From Paracoccus chinensis (lineage in GTDB: Bacteria > Pseudomonadota > Alphaproteobacteria > Rhodobacterales > Rhodobacteraceae), in the NCBI RefSeq assembly GCF_900102885.1, contig NZ_FNGE01000016.1, positions 1 to 59,642 of the forward strand: a DNA stretch of 59,642 nucleotides, read 5' to 3'. Made by a program: the position numbers and the translations under genes. This document shows, piece after piece, positions 38,293 through 47,787 of the stretch; position 1 is the stretch's first letter, and every line of letters starts with the position of its first letter. The notes under the pieces are model-generated. The model saw only the letters and a list, made by a program, of their open reading frames with translations, made no database searches and was not told the origin of the DNA.

Positions 38293-39855
38293 ATGATCTA
38301 CCGCCTGGGCGAGTTCTCCCTTGATACGGGCCGCACGGAACTGTCCGGACCCCACGGCCCGGTCGCGCTTGAGCCCAAGGCCTACGACCTGCTGCTGCTG
38401 CTCGTGGAACGGCGGGACCGGCTCGTCACGCGGGAAGAGGCGATCGAGGCCGTCTGGGGTGGGCGCTTCATCTCGGATGCGGCGGTCTCGACCGTGCTCA
38501 AGTCCCTGCGAAAGGCGCTGGGCGACGACGGCGCGGCGCAGCGGTTCATCCGCACGATGCGCGGACGGGGTTTCCGCTTCGTGGCGGATGTGTCGAACCA
38601 GCCGGCTGCGGGGCGGCCCCGGATTGCAGAGGAGAGCGGCGCGGCAACTGAGGCCCGACAGGGTGGTTCAAGGCCGTGCCTCGCCATCCTGCCGTTCCGC
38701 CACGTGGGGCCATCCGGCGGGTCCGGGATTGTCGCGGACGCGGTGCCGGCCGACCTGATCGCCGGCCTGTCGCGTCTGCGCTGGCTTCAGGTGCTGGCGC
38801 AGGAAACGACATTCCGCTTGCGAGGCACGAAATCGCCGCAGTCCAGCACCCTCGCACTGGGCGCGACCTATGCGCTTTCGGGGACGATCGAGCATGTGGC
38901 CCGCAAGATCGTGACCTCGATCGAGCTTTCGGACCTCCGATCCGGGGCCGTCGTCTGGGCCGAGCAGTTTCACGGCAGCCTGGAGGACATCCACCAGACG
39001 CGGGCGGACATCGCGTCCGCCGTTCTGGCCGCGCTGGAAATCCAGATCCCCCTGAACGAGGCCCTGCGCGCCCGGTCCTGCCCGACCGAGCAACTGGACG
39101 CCTGGGCAGCCTATCACCTCGGGCTGCAGCACATCTTCCGTTTCACCGAAGCCGACAATGCCATCGCCACCGGCTACTTCGAGCGCGCGACGCGCCTGGA
39201 CCCGAACTTCGCCAGCGCCTTCGCGGCCCTGTCCTTCACCAGCTACCAGTCGGCGGCGATGAGATGGACGCAGGACCGCCCCCTGGCCGTGGCACAGGCG
39301 CAGGCCCATGCCGAACGCAGCCTCGATCTCGACCCGCTGGACCCCTTCGCAAATCTTGCCGAAGGACGCCTGTTCCTGCTGCTCGACCGGCCCGAGGACG
39401 GCAGGCCGTGGCTCGACCGGTCCGTGCAACTCAGCCCGAGCTATGCCAAGGGCTATTACTCGCGCGGCTTCGCCGCCATGCTGGCCGGCCGGACCGCCGA
39501 CTGCCTTGCCGACATGGACCATGCCATCGCGCTGAGCCCGCTCGACCCGATGCTTTGCGCGATGCAGGCCTGCAAGGCCGTGGCCCTGCTTGCCGCGGGG
39601 TGCCCTGACGAGGCGGTCGTCTGGGCGAACAGGGGCGCACGGGCGCCCCATGCCCACATTGCCATGCTGATGATCGCTGTGGCGGTCTGCCAGCGGGCAG
39701 GGGACAGTTCCGGCGCCCGGGCCTGGCAGGCCGTCCTGCGCACCCGCTACCCCGGCGCAAGCCTGCAAAGATTCTTTACGGTGCTACCCTTCACGGACGC
39801 CACGCTGAGGACATTGCTGGGGGATGCGCTGCGGGAGGCGGGAACGCCCGAATAG
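38293..39855 (+). CDS. Winged-helix / TPR transcriptional regulator (CadC/HilA-like, soluble)
   Basis: About 520 residues. Residues 1-100 are an OmpR-type winged helix (PVALEPKAYDLLLLLVERRD, SDAAVSTVLKSLRKALGDDG, IRTMRGRGFRFVADV). The middle (~130-260) is a TolB/adenylate-cyclase-associated N-domain (CLAILPFRHVG, YALSGTIEHVARKIVTSIEL, GAVVWAEQFHG). The rest consists of TPR-like helices (ATRLDPNFASAFAALSF and similar). No transmembrane helix is seen, unlike CadC. ATG 38293 has AAAGGA 8 bp upstream. It is divergent from the methyltransferase gene, which it might control. Confidence 0.83.
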   Translation: MIYRLGEFSLDTGRTELSGPHGPVALEPKAYDLLLLLVERRDRLVTREEAIEAVWGGRFISDAAVSTVLKSLRKALGDDGAAQRFIRTMRGRGFRFVADVSNQPAAGRPRIAEESGAATEARQGGSRPCLAILPFRHVGPSGGSGIVADAVPADLIAGLSRLRWLQVLAQETTFRLRGTKSPQSSTLALGATYALSGTIEHVARKIVTSIELSDLRSGAVVWAEQFHGSLEDIHQTRADIASAVLAALEIQIPLNEALRARSCPTEQLDAWAAYHLGLQHIFRFTEADNAIATGYFERATRLDPNFASAFAALSFTSYQSAAMRWTQDRPLAVAQAQAHAERSLDLDPLDPFANLAEGRLFLLLDRPEDGRPWLDRSVQLSPSYAKGYYSRGFAAMLAGRTADCLADMDHAIALSPLDPMLCAMQACKAVALLAAGCPDEAVVWANRGARAPHAHIAMLMIAVAVCQRAGDSSGARAWQAVLRTRYPGASLQRFFTVLPFTDATLRTLLGDALREAGTPE

Positions 39856-39912
39856 GACGGATGACCCCGCGATGACTTCCTCGCCGTGTCAGTCTTTGCG
39901 GCGATACTTGCG

Positions 39913-40764
39913 TCAATGATGCAGCGGCAGCGGCTTCAGGCTGCGCAGGTACAGTATGATCGCATCAAGATCGTCCGAGGTCATCCTTGCCAGATAGGCA
40001 TACGGCATCGGGGGCATCATCGGCGTTCCGTCCGGATGGACGCCTTGCGTGATCATCGCCTTCAACTGCTCGTCGCTGTATCTGGCAATGCCATCCTCCG
40101 GATGGGGCGTCAGGTTCGCGGCAACCGAAACGCCCCATGGCCCGCGGAACTCGAAGCCGCCGGCCCCGGCATGGGTTTCGAGCATCGGCCCCTGCGGACC
40201 ATGCGGTGTGTGGCATTCCATGCAATGGGCCACGGGTCCGGCGAGATAGGCGCCATAGTCCACCGTCACGCCCTCTTCGGGATGGGCGACGCTGACGACC
40301 GGCGGTCCGTAGTCGGGTGGAAGCGGGATGTTGTAGACACTGTCCGGCTGCTCGCCTTCCACGGCCGGCAACGTCCTGAGGTAGGCCACGATGGAATGCA
40401 CGTCATCGTCCGACAGCCCGCGATAAAGCGCGAAGGGCATCGGCGGCCCGATCAGTGTTCCGTCAGGCCGCCGCCCTTCGCGGATCGCGCGGACAAGTTC
40501 CTCGTCGGTCCAGCGCGCCATCCGCCCGCCGGGCGTGATGTTTGGTGCATAGGCGGTGAAGGCCGGGTTTTCGTCCACCAGACGTCCGCCGAGCGCTCTG
40601 GAGAAATCGGGTCCCTCGGGACCAAGCGGCGTATGGCAGTTGCCACAACCTGCCGGACCCGTGACCAGGTATTCGCCGCGCGCAACCGAGGGGGCCGCGG
40701 CAACGGCATCCGGGCAGAGCAGGGGCATGATCCCGACTCCTCCGAGCAGCAGGACTTTCAGCAC
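39913..40764 (-). CDS. Diheme c-type cytochrome
   Basis: 283 residues from a GTG at 40764 preceded by GGAGGG at 6 bp. A signal peptide (LLLGGVGIMPLLCPDAVAAA) is followed by two heme sites, CGNCH near residue 40 and CMECH near residue 180, each in a cytochrome c domain. Methionine ligands may be in PPMPFALYRG and MMPPMPYAYLAR. It resembles the subunit that accepts electrons from alcohol or aldehyde dehydrogenases in the periplasm. No dehydrogenase partner is adjacent, so its donor is unknown. Confidence 0.85.
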   Translation of the reverse strand: MLKVLLLGGVGIMPLLCPDAVAAAPSVARGEYLVTGPAGCGNCHTPLGPEGPDFSRALGGRLVDENPAFTAYAPNITPGGRMARWTDEELVRAIREGRRPDGTLIGPPMPFALYRGLSDDDVHSIVAYLRTLPAVEGEQPDSVYNIPLPPDYGPPVVSVAHPEEGVTVDYGAYLAGPVAHCMECHTPHGPQGPMLETHAGAGGFEFRGPWGVSVAANLTPHPEDGIARYSDEQLKAMITQGVHPDGTPMMPPMPYAYLARMTSDDLDAIILYLRSLKPLPLHH

Positions 40765-41041
40765 GATCAACCCTCCAACTCCGGCGTAACAGGTGCCGGC
40801 AGCTTAGATTTATCAGATTTCCAGGCTTCAGTCGTCTGAGTCGCCATGTCCGCCAGCCGTGCAGCGGGAGAGGTCGAAGGCCAGGAGGCGCATCCAGATC
40901 CTGCCCGCCGATGGGCATACCGGCTTGCTCGACCGGGGAACCGTTCAGCGCCTCTGCACTTGAACGTCGGGACGACTTGAAGCGAGGACCGAGGATGCCG
41001 AGGGAACCCCGGAACGGAACCAGGCGCGCGGGCCGCGGGCG

Positions 41042-42259
41042 ATGACGGTCAGGGTCTTCGGCAAGGCCGACCCGGCCACCCTCGCCCAGGCAGAGCGCTG
41101 CGCCGTCGAGGCAGAGGCCATGCTGCTGATGGCCGACAACCACAAGGGCTACGGCATGCCCGTCGGCGGTGTCGCAGTCTACAAGGACAAGGTTCCGCCC
41201 GCAGGCGTGGGGTTCGACATCGCCTGCGGGAACAAGGCCGTCCTGACGAACCTCAGCCTCGGCGACATCGAGGGCCGCCTTTCGCGGCTTGCCGACGAGA
41301 TCTATGCAAGCCTGTCCTTCGGCATCGGGCGCAAGAACGCCACGCCTGTCGTTCACCGTGTCTTCGACGATCCGGCCTGGGACGAGGTCGGGTTCCTCAA
41401 GAGCAACCCTGATCTCAAGAAGAAGGCGCTGGACCAGCTTGGGACGATCGGCTCGGGCAACCATTATGTTGACGTCTTTGCCGACGAGGCGGACCGGATC
41501 TGGGTCGGGGCGCATTTCGGGTCGCGCGGGCTGGGCCACGCCATTGCCACGCATTTCATGAAGCGCGCCGGCGATAACCCGAACATCGTGGACGAGACCC
41601 CGAACACGCTGGATGTCGGCAGCCGCCACGGGCGCGACTACATCCGGGCGATGCGGCTTGCGGGCGACTATGCCTATGCCGGTCGGGACTGGGTGTGCGA
41701 GACCGTGGTCGGCATCCTGGGCGGCAGGATCATCGAGGAAGTCCACAACCACCACAACTTCGCATGGCAGGAAACCCACGGCGGAGAGAGCTACTGGGTC
41801 GTCCGGAAGGGCGCCACCCCGGCCTTCCCCGGTCAGCGCAGCTTCATCGGGTCCTCGATGGGCGACGTGTCGGTCATCGTCGAGGGCGTGGACAGCGAAC
41901 TGTCACGCGCGGCCTTCTATTCGACCATCCACGGCGCGGGACGGATCATGTCGCGCACCAGGGCTGCCGGCAAACGGCGCAAGCGCATCGTCGAGCAGAG
42001 GCAGCCGGACGGCAGGATCAAGAAGATCACCGAGTGGTATACCGAGGGTGGAGCGGTGGACTTCGAAGCGGTGCGGCTCAGGATCGCGCAATCCGGCACC
42101 CATCTTCGCGGCGCGGGCGCTGACGAGGCGCCCGAGGTCTACAAGAAGCTGGGCGACGTTCTGGCCCATCATGGCAGCACCGTCCGGATCATCCACACCC
42201 TCAGGCCGCTGATCGTCTGCATGGCCGGAGGGAATGAGTTCGACCCCTACAAGGACTGA
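41042..42259 (+). CDS. rtcB: RtcB family RNA 3'-phosphate ligase
   Basis: 405 residues. The conserved blocks are GVGFDIACGNKAVLTNL (metal Cys), GTIGSGNHYVDVF, HFGSRGLGHAIATHF, VHNHHNFAWQE (metal His) and HGAGRIMSR (the histidine that becomes guanylylated). The enzyme joins 2',3'-cyclic phosphate or 3'-phosphate RNA ends to 5'-OH ends using GTP and Mn2+. No rtcA, rtcR or archease gene is adjacent. Confidence 0.9.
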   Translation: MTVRVFGKADPATLAQAERCAVEAEAMLLMADNHKGYGMPVGGVAVYKDKVPPAGVGFDIACGNKAVLTNLSLGDIEGRLSRLADEIYASLSFGIGRKNATPVVHRVFDDPAWDEVGFLKSNPDLKKKALDQLGTIGSGNHYVDVFADEADRIWVGAHFGSRGLGHAIATHFMKRAGDNPNIVDETPNTLDVGSRHGRDYIRAMRLAGDYAYAGRDWVCETVVGILGGRIIEEVHNHHNFAWQETHGGESYWVVRKGATPAFPGQRSFIGSSMGDVSVIVEGVDSELSRAAFYSTIHGAGRIMSRTRAAGKRRKRIVEQRQPDGRIKKITEWYTEGGAVDFEAVRLRIAQSGTHLRGAGADEAPEVYKKLGDVLAHHGSTVRIIHTLRPLIVCMAGGNEFDPYKD

Positions 42260-42677
42260 TCATCGCCGCTGCCCCGCACGGCCCGGTGCTGAAGGACGAT
42301 GAGAGGAACGATCGCACTTTCGCAGCGCGTGGCTCCGGTGGGCACCGCTGCCCATTTCGGCTCGGCTGACTGCATGGGCGCGCAGAACTGGGACGAGTTC
42401 CCGACCGTGATGGAACGCTTTCCGACGTTTTGGGTCTACCTCCGGCAGGCACCACGGCGACTGTTCCTCAGCAGGGCGCGGCGATGAACTTTCAGGAGAG
42501 GGCGTTCGTTGACGCCTGACCAGGCAGGACAATATCGTGCCCGGCTCAGAGCGAACCGGAGGAGGGCAGGGTGCGCTTCGCCGCCTTCGCCAAGGGCAAC
42601 AGTCATCGTTCCGCTGCCTCTGCGGTCAGGCGGAGGGGCAGGGTCCGACGCAGCGTAGCCGAGGGTCGTCTGCCGGT
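42260..42677. other. Intergenic, no gene supported
   Basis: A 62-codon frame at 42299-42487 has no recognisable content and no convincing ribosome-binding site. I see no domain on either strand. Confidence 0.45.
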
Positions 42678-44120
42678 TCAGAGGACCGGGGCCAGTCCAT
42701 GTCCTGCTTGTGCAAATGCCTCGCTGGTTCCACGGGGCAGGTAGCTCCCCGTGGGTTCGGCAACCGGGACGCCGTCCAGCGCGATGGTGCGCCCGCGCAG
42801 GAGGGTGCGGACTGGCCAGCCGGTGACCTCCAGCCCTTCGTAGGGCGTGTAGTCGCAGCCGTGGTTCAGGTCGGCCTGCCGGATCCTGCGGGTCAGGGTC
42901 GGGTTCCACAGCGTCAGGTCGGCGTCCGCACCAACGGCGATGCTGCCCTTCTGCGGATACAGACCGTAAAGCCGCGCGGGATTCGTCGAGGTCAGGGCCA
43001 CGAAGCGCTGCAGGGTGATGCGGCCCTTGGACACGCCCTCGGAAAACAGGATCGGCAAGCGGGTTTCCACGCCGGGGATGCCGTTCGGCACCCAGCGGAA
43101 CGAGGTTCGGGCGCGGGGATTGTTCTTGCCGGTGTCCGCCGGCCCCTCGAAGCGGAAGGGGCAATGGTCGGAGGAGAAAAGGTCAAAGGTGCCGTCGCGC
43201 AGCCCTTGCCAGATCGCCGCCTGGCTGTCGGCGTCGCGCGGCGGGGGCGAGCAGACGTATTTCGCGCCCTCGAAATCCATGTTCAGCCCGCGAAGGTCGT
43301 CGGCGGTCAGCGCGATGTACTGCGGGCAGGTTTCGGCGTGGACCTTGAGCCCGCGTGCCCGGGCCCACTGGACCTGCTCCATCGGTTCGCGGCCCGAGAC
43401 GTGGACGATCACGATGGGCACGTCGATCAGCTGGGCATGGCTGATGGCCCGGTGGGTGGCCTCGCGTTCAGCGACTTGGGCATGGGCTTGGCCGTGGAAG
43501 AAAGGGGGGGTCCGGCCCTCGGCCTCCAGGCGGCGGGTCAGGTGCTTGATGGCGTCGTGCCCCTCGGCGTGGACCATCACCAGTGCGCGCTCGCGCCGGG
43601 CGACCTCGAAGACGTCCAGCAACTGGGCGTCGTTCAGCACGAGGTCGTCGTAGGTCATGAAGACCTTGAACGAGGTATAGCCGTCCCGGACCAGCGCCGG
43701 CAGCTCCTGTCCCAGCACCTGGGGCGTTGGATCGCTGATGATCAAGTGGAAGGACACGTCGGTGTGGCAGCGGTCTTCGGCCTTGCGGTGATAGTCCTCG
43801 ACGCAGGCGCGCAGGGACTGGCCCCTGATCTGCAGGGCGAAGGGCAGGACCGTCGTGTTGCCGCCTGCCGCGGCCGAGCGCGTGCCGCTGGCGAAATCGT
43901 CCGCCATGACCGTGCCGTCCGAAGTTGGCTGATCCAGATGCACATGAGCGTCGATCCCGCCGGGCAGCACCAGCAGGCCGTCCGCGTCGATCGCCTCGGC
44001 CCCCGTCAGGGCCTCGCCGATCGCGACGATGCGCCCGTCGCGGATGCCGACATCCGCGCGGTAGCTGTCCGAGGCGGTGACGACCGTTCCCCCTCGGACG
44101 ACGAGGTCCAGCGCGGTCAT
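42678..44120 (-). CDS. hydA: Dihydropyrimidinase / hydantoinase
   Basis: 480 residues of the cyclic amidohydrolase family. The metal HxH is in GGIDAHVHLDQP, the carboxylated lysine in GYTSFKVFMTY, and further His/Asp ligands in VMVHAEGHD, VIVHVSGREP and DLFSSDHCPF. It opens a hydantoin or dihydropyrimidine ring to an N-carbamoyl amino acid. The ATG at 44120 overlaps the stop of the aminotransferase-like gene, and it is the last gene of a five-gene operon with an amino-acid-type transporter. Confidence 0.88.
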   Translation of the reverse strand: MTALDLVVRGGTVVTASDSYRADVGIRDGRIVAIGEALTGAEAIDADGLLVLPGGIDAHVHLDQPTSDGTVMADDFASGTRSAAAGGNTTVLPFALQIRGQSLRACVEDYHRKAEDRCHTDVSFHLIISDPTPQVLGQELPALVRDGYTSFKVFMTYDDLVLNDAQLLDVFEVARRERALVMVHAEGHDAIKHLTRRLEAEGRTPPFFHGQAHAQVAEREATHRAISHAQLIDVPIVIVHVSGREPMEQVQWARARGLKVHAETCPQYIALTADDLRGLNMDFEGAKYVCSPPPRDADSQAAIWQGLRDGTFDLFSSDHCPFRFEGPADTGKNNPRARTSFRWVPNGIPGVETRLPILFSEGVSKGRITLQRFVALTSTNPARLYGLYPQKGSIAVGADADLTLWNPTLTRRIRQADLNHGCDYTPYEGLEVTGWPVRTLLRGRTIALDGVPVAEPTGSYLPRGTSEAFAQAGHGLAPVL

Positions 44121-45358
44121 GCCGCCGCCCGGGCTAGGATCGAGGTCAGCGCCTCGGTCAGCCGGTCCACCTGCTCGACCGTGTTGTAATGCACCATCGA
44201 GACGCGCAGGACGCCGCCCGCGTGATCCTGTCCCAGGTGCTCGACCAGGCGGCGCGAGTGGAAGTCGCCGAAGCGCATGGCGATGCCGTGGTCGTCCACC
44301 GCGCGGACGATCTCGCCCGAATCCCGGCCGTCGAACTTGAAGGCGATGGTGGGGACGCGGGTGCTGCCCTGGTTCGCCGCCTCGCCGATGATGCGGCAGT
44401 CGTTGCGGGAGGACAGCCAGGACAGCAGGCGGTCGGTCAGCAGGTCCTCCTGCGCCGTGATCAGCTCATAGGCGGCGGCGACCAGCGCGCGGCGGTCGCC
44501 GGTAGCGCCGTGATGGCGGGCAAGGGTGGTCAGGTAGTCCACGATCCCGTCGGTGCTGTAGGCGGATTCGTAGCTGGGGTTGCCGGGCTCCAGCTTTCCG
44601 GGGACTTTGTCCTTGCCGTAAAAATAGTGATACAGCCCGTCCAGCTCGGCCAGCAGGTCGTATTTCCCGTACATCAGCGCCCCATGAGGGCCATAGGCCT
44701 TGTAGAGGCTGAAGACATAGTAATCGACGTCCCAAGCCTGAACGTCGATCAGCCGGTGGGGCGCGTAGGCGACCGCATCCACGCAGATCAGCGCGCCGCG
44801 CTCATGCACGAAGCGGGCGAAATCGGCGACCGGATGGACCTTGCCCAGGATGTTCGACACATGGGTCACGCAGACCAGCCGCGTGCGGTCGGTCATCAGG
44901 GGCGCGAGGTCCGACAGTTGAAGGTCCTGAGTCTGCGGGTTCAGCGGCCAAACCTTTACGGTCACGCCGAAGTCCCTCAGCCGCATCCAGGGGCCGATGT
45001 TGCTTTCGTGGTCGGCCATGGTGACGATCACCTCGTCGCCCGGGCGGAACTGGCTGCGCATGGCGGTGGCGAGGTTCTGCAGCAGCACCGTGGTCGAGGG
45101 GCCGAAGACGATTTCCTCGGGGCGGGCGGCGTTGACCAGCACCCGGGCGGCCTCGCGCCCCATCTGCAGGGCCTCGGCCGCAGCCTGCGAGACCGCGTAG
45201 CTGCCGCCGATCTGGACGTTGCGGTGGGTCAGGAACTCGACCACCCGGTCCAGCGCCGGCTGGCAGATCTGCGACCCGCCCGCATTGTCGAAGAAGGCCC
45301 AGTCGTCGCGCAGCCCGGGGAACCGGGACCGGACATGGTCCATGTCTAAAGGTGTCAT
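44117..45358 (-). CDS. Class V aminotransferase / cysteine desulfurase-like protein
   Basis: 413 residues. PLP fold type I with the Schiff-base lysine in YYVFSLYKAYGPHGALMYGK, the Asp in ALICVDAVAYAPH and the His in VTMADHESNIGPW. It is like the 'cysteine desulfurase-like' group rather than true SufS/IscS, and the persulfide cysteine loop of SufS is not evident. The substrate is unknown. Placement between an amino-acid transporter and a hydantoinase suggests amino-acid or carbamoyl amino-acid metabolism. Confidence 0.82.
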   Translation of the reverse strand: MTPLDMDHVRSRFPGLRDDWAFFDNAGGSQICQPALDRVVEFLTHRNVQIGGSYAVSQAAAEALQMGREAARVLVNAARPEEIVFGPSTTVLLQNLATAMRSQFRPGDEVIVTMADHESNIGPWMRLRDFGVTVKVWPLNPQTQDLQLSDLAPLMTDRTRLVCVTHVSNILGKVHPVADFARFVHERGALICVDAVAYAPHRLIDVQAWDVDYYVFSLYKAYGPHGALMYGKYDLLAELDGLYHYFYGKDKVPGKLEPGNPSYESAYSTDGIVDYLTTLARHHGATGDRRALVAAAYELITAQEDLLTDRLLSWLSSRNDCRIIGEAANQGSTRVPTIAFKFDGRDSGEIVRAVDDHGIAMRFGDFHSRRLVEHLGQDHAGGVLRVSMVHYNTVEQVDRLTEALTSILARAAA

Positions 45359-45371
45359 CTGTTCTTTGCCT

Positions 45372-46109
45372 TCAATGGTTCAGCACGGCGCCGAGAAAGT
45401 TCCGGGTGCGCGGCTCGACGGGGTTGGAAAGGATCTGGGCGGGCGGGCCCTGCTCGACGATCTGGCCTGCGTCCATGAAGATCACGCGGTCGGCGACCTG
45501 CGAGGCGAAGCCCATCTCGTGGGTGACGACGATCATGGTGACGCCGGTGCGGGCGAGGTCGCGCATCACGTCCAGCACCTCGCCCACCATCTCGGGGTCG
45601 AGCGCGCTGGTGGGTTCGTCGAACAGCATCACCTGTGGGTCCATGGCCAGCGCGCGGGCGATGGCGACGCGCTGCTGCTGGCCGCCCGACAGATGCTCGG
45701 GGTACTTGTCGGCCTGGTTGGCGATGCCCACGCGGGCCAGAAGCTGGTCGGCCCGCCGCGCGGCATCGGCGCGAGAGGTGCCGCGCACCCGGCGCGGGGC
45801 CAGCATGACATTCTCGCGCACGGTCAGGTGCGGAAACAGGTTGAAGGACTGGAACACCATCCCGACCTCGGCCCGCACGCGGGCAAGCGCGCGGCCTGTG
45901 GCGACGGGGATGCCGTCCACGAGGATCTCGCTTTCGGGCGAGAAGCCTTCCAGCCGGTTGATGCAGCGGATCAGCGTGGACTTGCCGGACCCCGAGGGGC
46001 CGATTACGCAGACCACCTCGCCCTTGGCGACGTCAAGGTTGATGCCTCTCAGGACCTCGAAGCTGCCATAGGACTTGCGCAGGTTCCGGATGCTGACAAA
46101 GCCGGTCAT
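45372..46109 (-). CDS. Polar amino acid ABC transporter ATP-binding protein
   Basis: 245 residues. Walker [11 protein letters not shown]-loop [12 protein letters not shown], signature [15 protein letters not shown] and Walker [15 protein letters not shown] are present, as in GlnQ/HisP-type ATPases. The ATG at 46109 has AAGGAGG upstream and lies 1 bp after the permease stop. The frame is open to a TTG at 46130 but that start is less likely. Confidence 0.9.
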   Translation of the reverse strand: MTGFVSIRNLRKSYGSFEVLRGINLDVAKGEVVCVIGPSGSGKSTLIRCINRLEGFSPESEILVDGIPVATGRALARVRAEVGMVFQSFNLFPHLTVRENVMLAPRRVRGTSRADAARRADQLLARVGIANQADKYPEHLSGGQQQRVAIARALAMDPQVMLFDEPTSALDPEMVGEVLDVMRDLARTGVTMIVVTHEMGFASQVADRVIFMDAGQIVEQGPPAQILSNPVEPRTRNFLGAVLNH

Positions 46110-46110
46110 C

Positions 46111-46782
46111 TCAGCGCCTCCTTGCGGCAAAGCGGCGTTCCATCCGCGACACGGCGGCGACCAGGGGCCACAGGAAGGCCACGTAGATCACGGCGGCCAC
46201 GATCAGGGGTGTCGGGTTCGCAGCCAGGGCCTGCGCCTGCGTCGCCTGCTTCAGCAGGTCGGGCATCGCCACGACCGAGGCCAGCGCGGTATCCTTGACC
46301 ACGTTGATCGAGTTGTTGGTCAGCGGCGGGATCACGATCTTGACCGCCTGCGGCAGGATCACGTCCACCATGGTCTGCGTCGGGCTGAGCCCCAGGGCGG
46401 CCGAGGCCTCGAACTGGCCCTTGGGGATCGCCTCGATTCCGGCGCGGAAGATTTCGGCCGTATAGGCGCCCGACACCAGCGTCAGCGCCGACATGGCCGA
46501 CACGAAGGGCGACAAGCGCAGGCCGACGAAGGGCAGGGCGTAATAGACGACGATCAGCAGCACCAGCAGCGGAATCGAACGGAAGATGTCGATGTAGACC
46601 CGCGCAAGCACCCGCAGCGGGGCGGCGGCGTAAAGCCGGACCATCGCCAGCCCCAGTCCCAGGGCAAGTCCCGCCACGATGCTGGCCAGACCAAGCTGCA
46701 GCGTGATCCACAGGCCCTGCATCAGCATGGGCATGCTGCGCCGCATGACCTCGGCGTTCAGAAAGGTGTCGAAAAGATCCAT
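46111..46782 (-). CDS. Polar amino acid ABC transporter permease
   Basis: 223 residues with about five membrane helices. The HisMQ-type EAA loop is [20 protein letters not shown] followed by [12 protein letters not shown] single permease gene implies a homodimeric channel. It is separated from the binding-protein gene by a hairpin-containing 66-bp gap. Confidence 0.9.
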   Translation of the reverse strand: MDLFDTFLNAEVMRRSMPMLMQGLWITLQLGLASIVAGLALGLGLAMVRLYAAAPLRVLARVYIDIFRSIPLLVLLIVVYYALPFVGLRLSPFVSAMSALTLVSGAYTAEIFRAGIEAIPKGQFEASAALGLSPTQTMVDVILPQAVKIVIPPLTNNSINVVKDTALASVVAMPDLLKQATQAQALAANPTPLIVAAVIYVAFLWPLVAAVSRMERRFAARRR

Positions 46783-46811
46783 GTAATTCCTATGCCGGTG
46801 CTCCGCAGGCC

Positions 46812-46836
46812 GGGCCCGGGGACGTCCCCCGGACCC
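46812..46836 (-). terminator. Intra-operon hairpin between binding protein and permease
   Basis: In the minus-strand transcript GGGUCCGGGG and CCCCGGGCCC (46827-46836 and 46812-46821) pair over 10 bp with one U-G wobble and a 5-nt loop. It begins 12 bp after the binding-protein stop. It is the same arrangement as at 6299, 28406 and 53052. Confidence 0.65.
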
Positions 46837-46848
46837 GCGCGCGCCGGA

Positions 46849-47643
46849 TCAGTTCAGCGAAGGCATCGGCAGCACGGTGACGGTCGAGGAGCCCGCGTCG
46901 GGTGCCACGCCGAACCATTTCTCGTGCAGTTCGGCCATGAACCCGCTGGTCTTCAGTTCGTCCAGCACCGTGTTCACGCGCGTCGCCAGTTCCGCGTCCT
47001 TGGCGAACATCATCGAGTACTTTTCGCCCGTCTCGATCCGTGCCACGACCTTCAGGTTCGGCTTGTCCTTGACGTAGTAAAGCAGCGCTGGGATGTCGGA
47101 AACATAGCCGTCGATCCGCCCTGCCGTCAGATCCAGCATGGCGGGCGCGAGCCCCTCGTAGCGGCGGATCTCGGCAAAGCCGTAGGTGCCCTGCTGCGCG
47201 CTGGCCCACATGTCGCCGGTCGAGCCGGTGTCCACGCCCACGACCTTGCCCTTCATCTCGTCAAGCGAGGCGGGGCCGCCCTCGGCCACGGTCAGCGACT
47301 GGTCGCTGTCGTGATAGGGCTGCGCGAAGCTGACCGACTTCAGCCGCTCGTCGGTGATGGTGATGGACGAGGTCGCGATGTCGATGCGGCCCGACTGCAC
47401 GGCCGAGAACAGGCCGTTGAAGGGGATGTTCACCGTCTCGACCTCGGCCCCCAGGCGCTCGGCGATGGCGGCGACAAGGTCGATCTCGAAGCCCACGAAC
47501 TTGCCCGAGTCGTCCTGGAACTCCCACGGAACGTTGCCGATGTTGGCGCCCACCGTCAGCTTGTCCTGGGCCACGGCAGCCCCCACCGAGCCCGCCAGCA
47601 GCGCCAGTGCCAGTCCCAGCCGTCGCATTCTGTTCCCGCGCAT
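46849..47643 (-). CDS. Amino acid ABC transporter substrate-binding protein (family 3)
   Basis: 264 residues from ATG 47643, which follows GGGGAAG. Signal peptide LGLALALLAGSVGAAVAQ. The family-3 binding block is VGANIGNVPWEFQDDSGKFV with FEIDLVAAIAERLG, then IATSSITITDERLKSVSFAQ. The ligand is probably an amino acid or related small acid/amide. It is the first gene of the operon and divergent from a GntR regulator. Confidence 0.88.
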   Translation of the reverse strand: MRGNRMRRLGLALALLAGSVGAAVAQDKLTVGANIGNVPWEFQDDSGKFVGFEIDLVAAIAERLGAEVETVNIPFNGLFSAVQSGRIDIATSSITITDERLKSVSFAQPYHDSDQSLTVAEGGPASLDEMKGKVVGVDTGSTGDMWASAQQGTYGFAEIRRYEGLAPAMLDLTAGRIDGYVSDIPALLYYVKDKPNLKVVARIETGEKYSMMFAKDAELATRVNTVLDELKTSGFMAELHEKWFGVAPDAGSSTVTVLPMPSLN

Positions 47644-47668
47644 GATACTTCCCCGTTGTGCTTGTTTT

Positions 47669-47697
47669 TGGTTTGACCGGGCAAACCGGTCTGACCA
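47669..47697. promoter_or_regulatory. Paired FadR/GntR-type operator in the divergent region
   Basis: TGGTTTGACC at 47669-47678 and GGTCTGACCA at 47688-47697 are an imperfect inverted pair with a 9-bp spacer. Each contains the GGTxxGACC-like core of FadR-subfamily operators, and GGTCTGACC is itself palindromic. It lies between the start codons of the transporter operon and of the GntR gene, so it is a natural target for that regulator. Confidence 0.55.
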
Positions 47698-47787
47698 GTA
47701 TTGAGCCATGCGCAGGAAGGCTTTGCAACATTTATGTTGAAGGGCCAGCAGGGGGGACCGGAAGTGCCGCAGGAAGGGATGACGGAC

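Noticed and set aside
42299..42487. 62-codon plus-strand frame after rtcB
   Set aside because: No domain, no good ribosome-binding site and composition consistent with chance.
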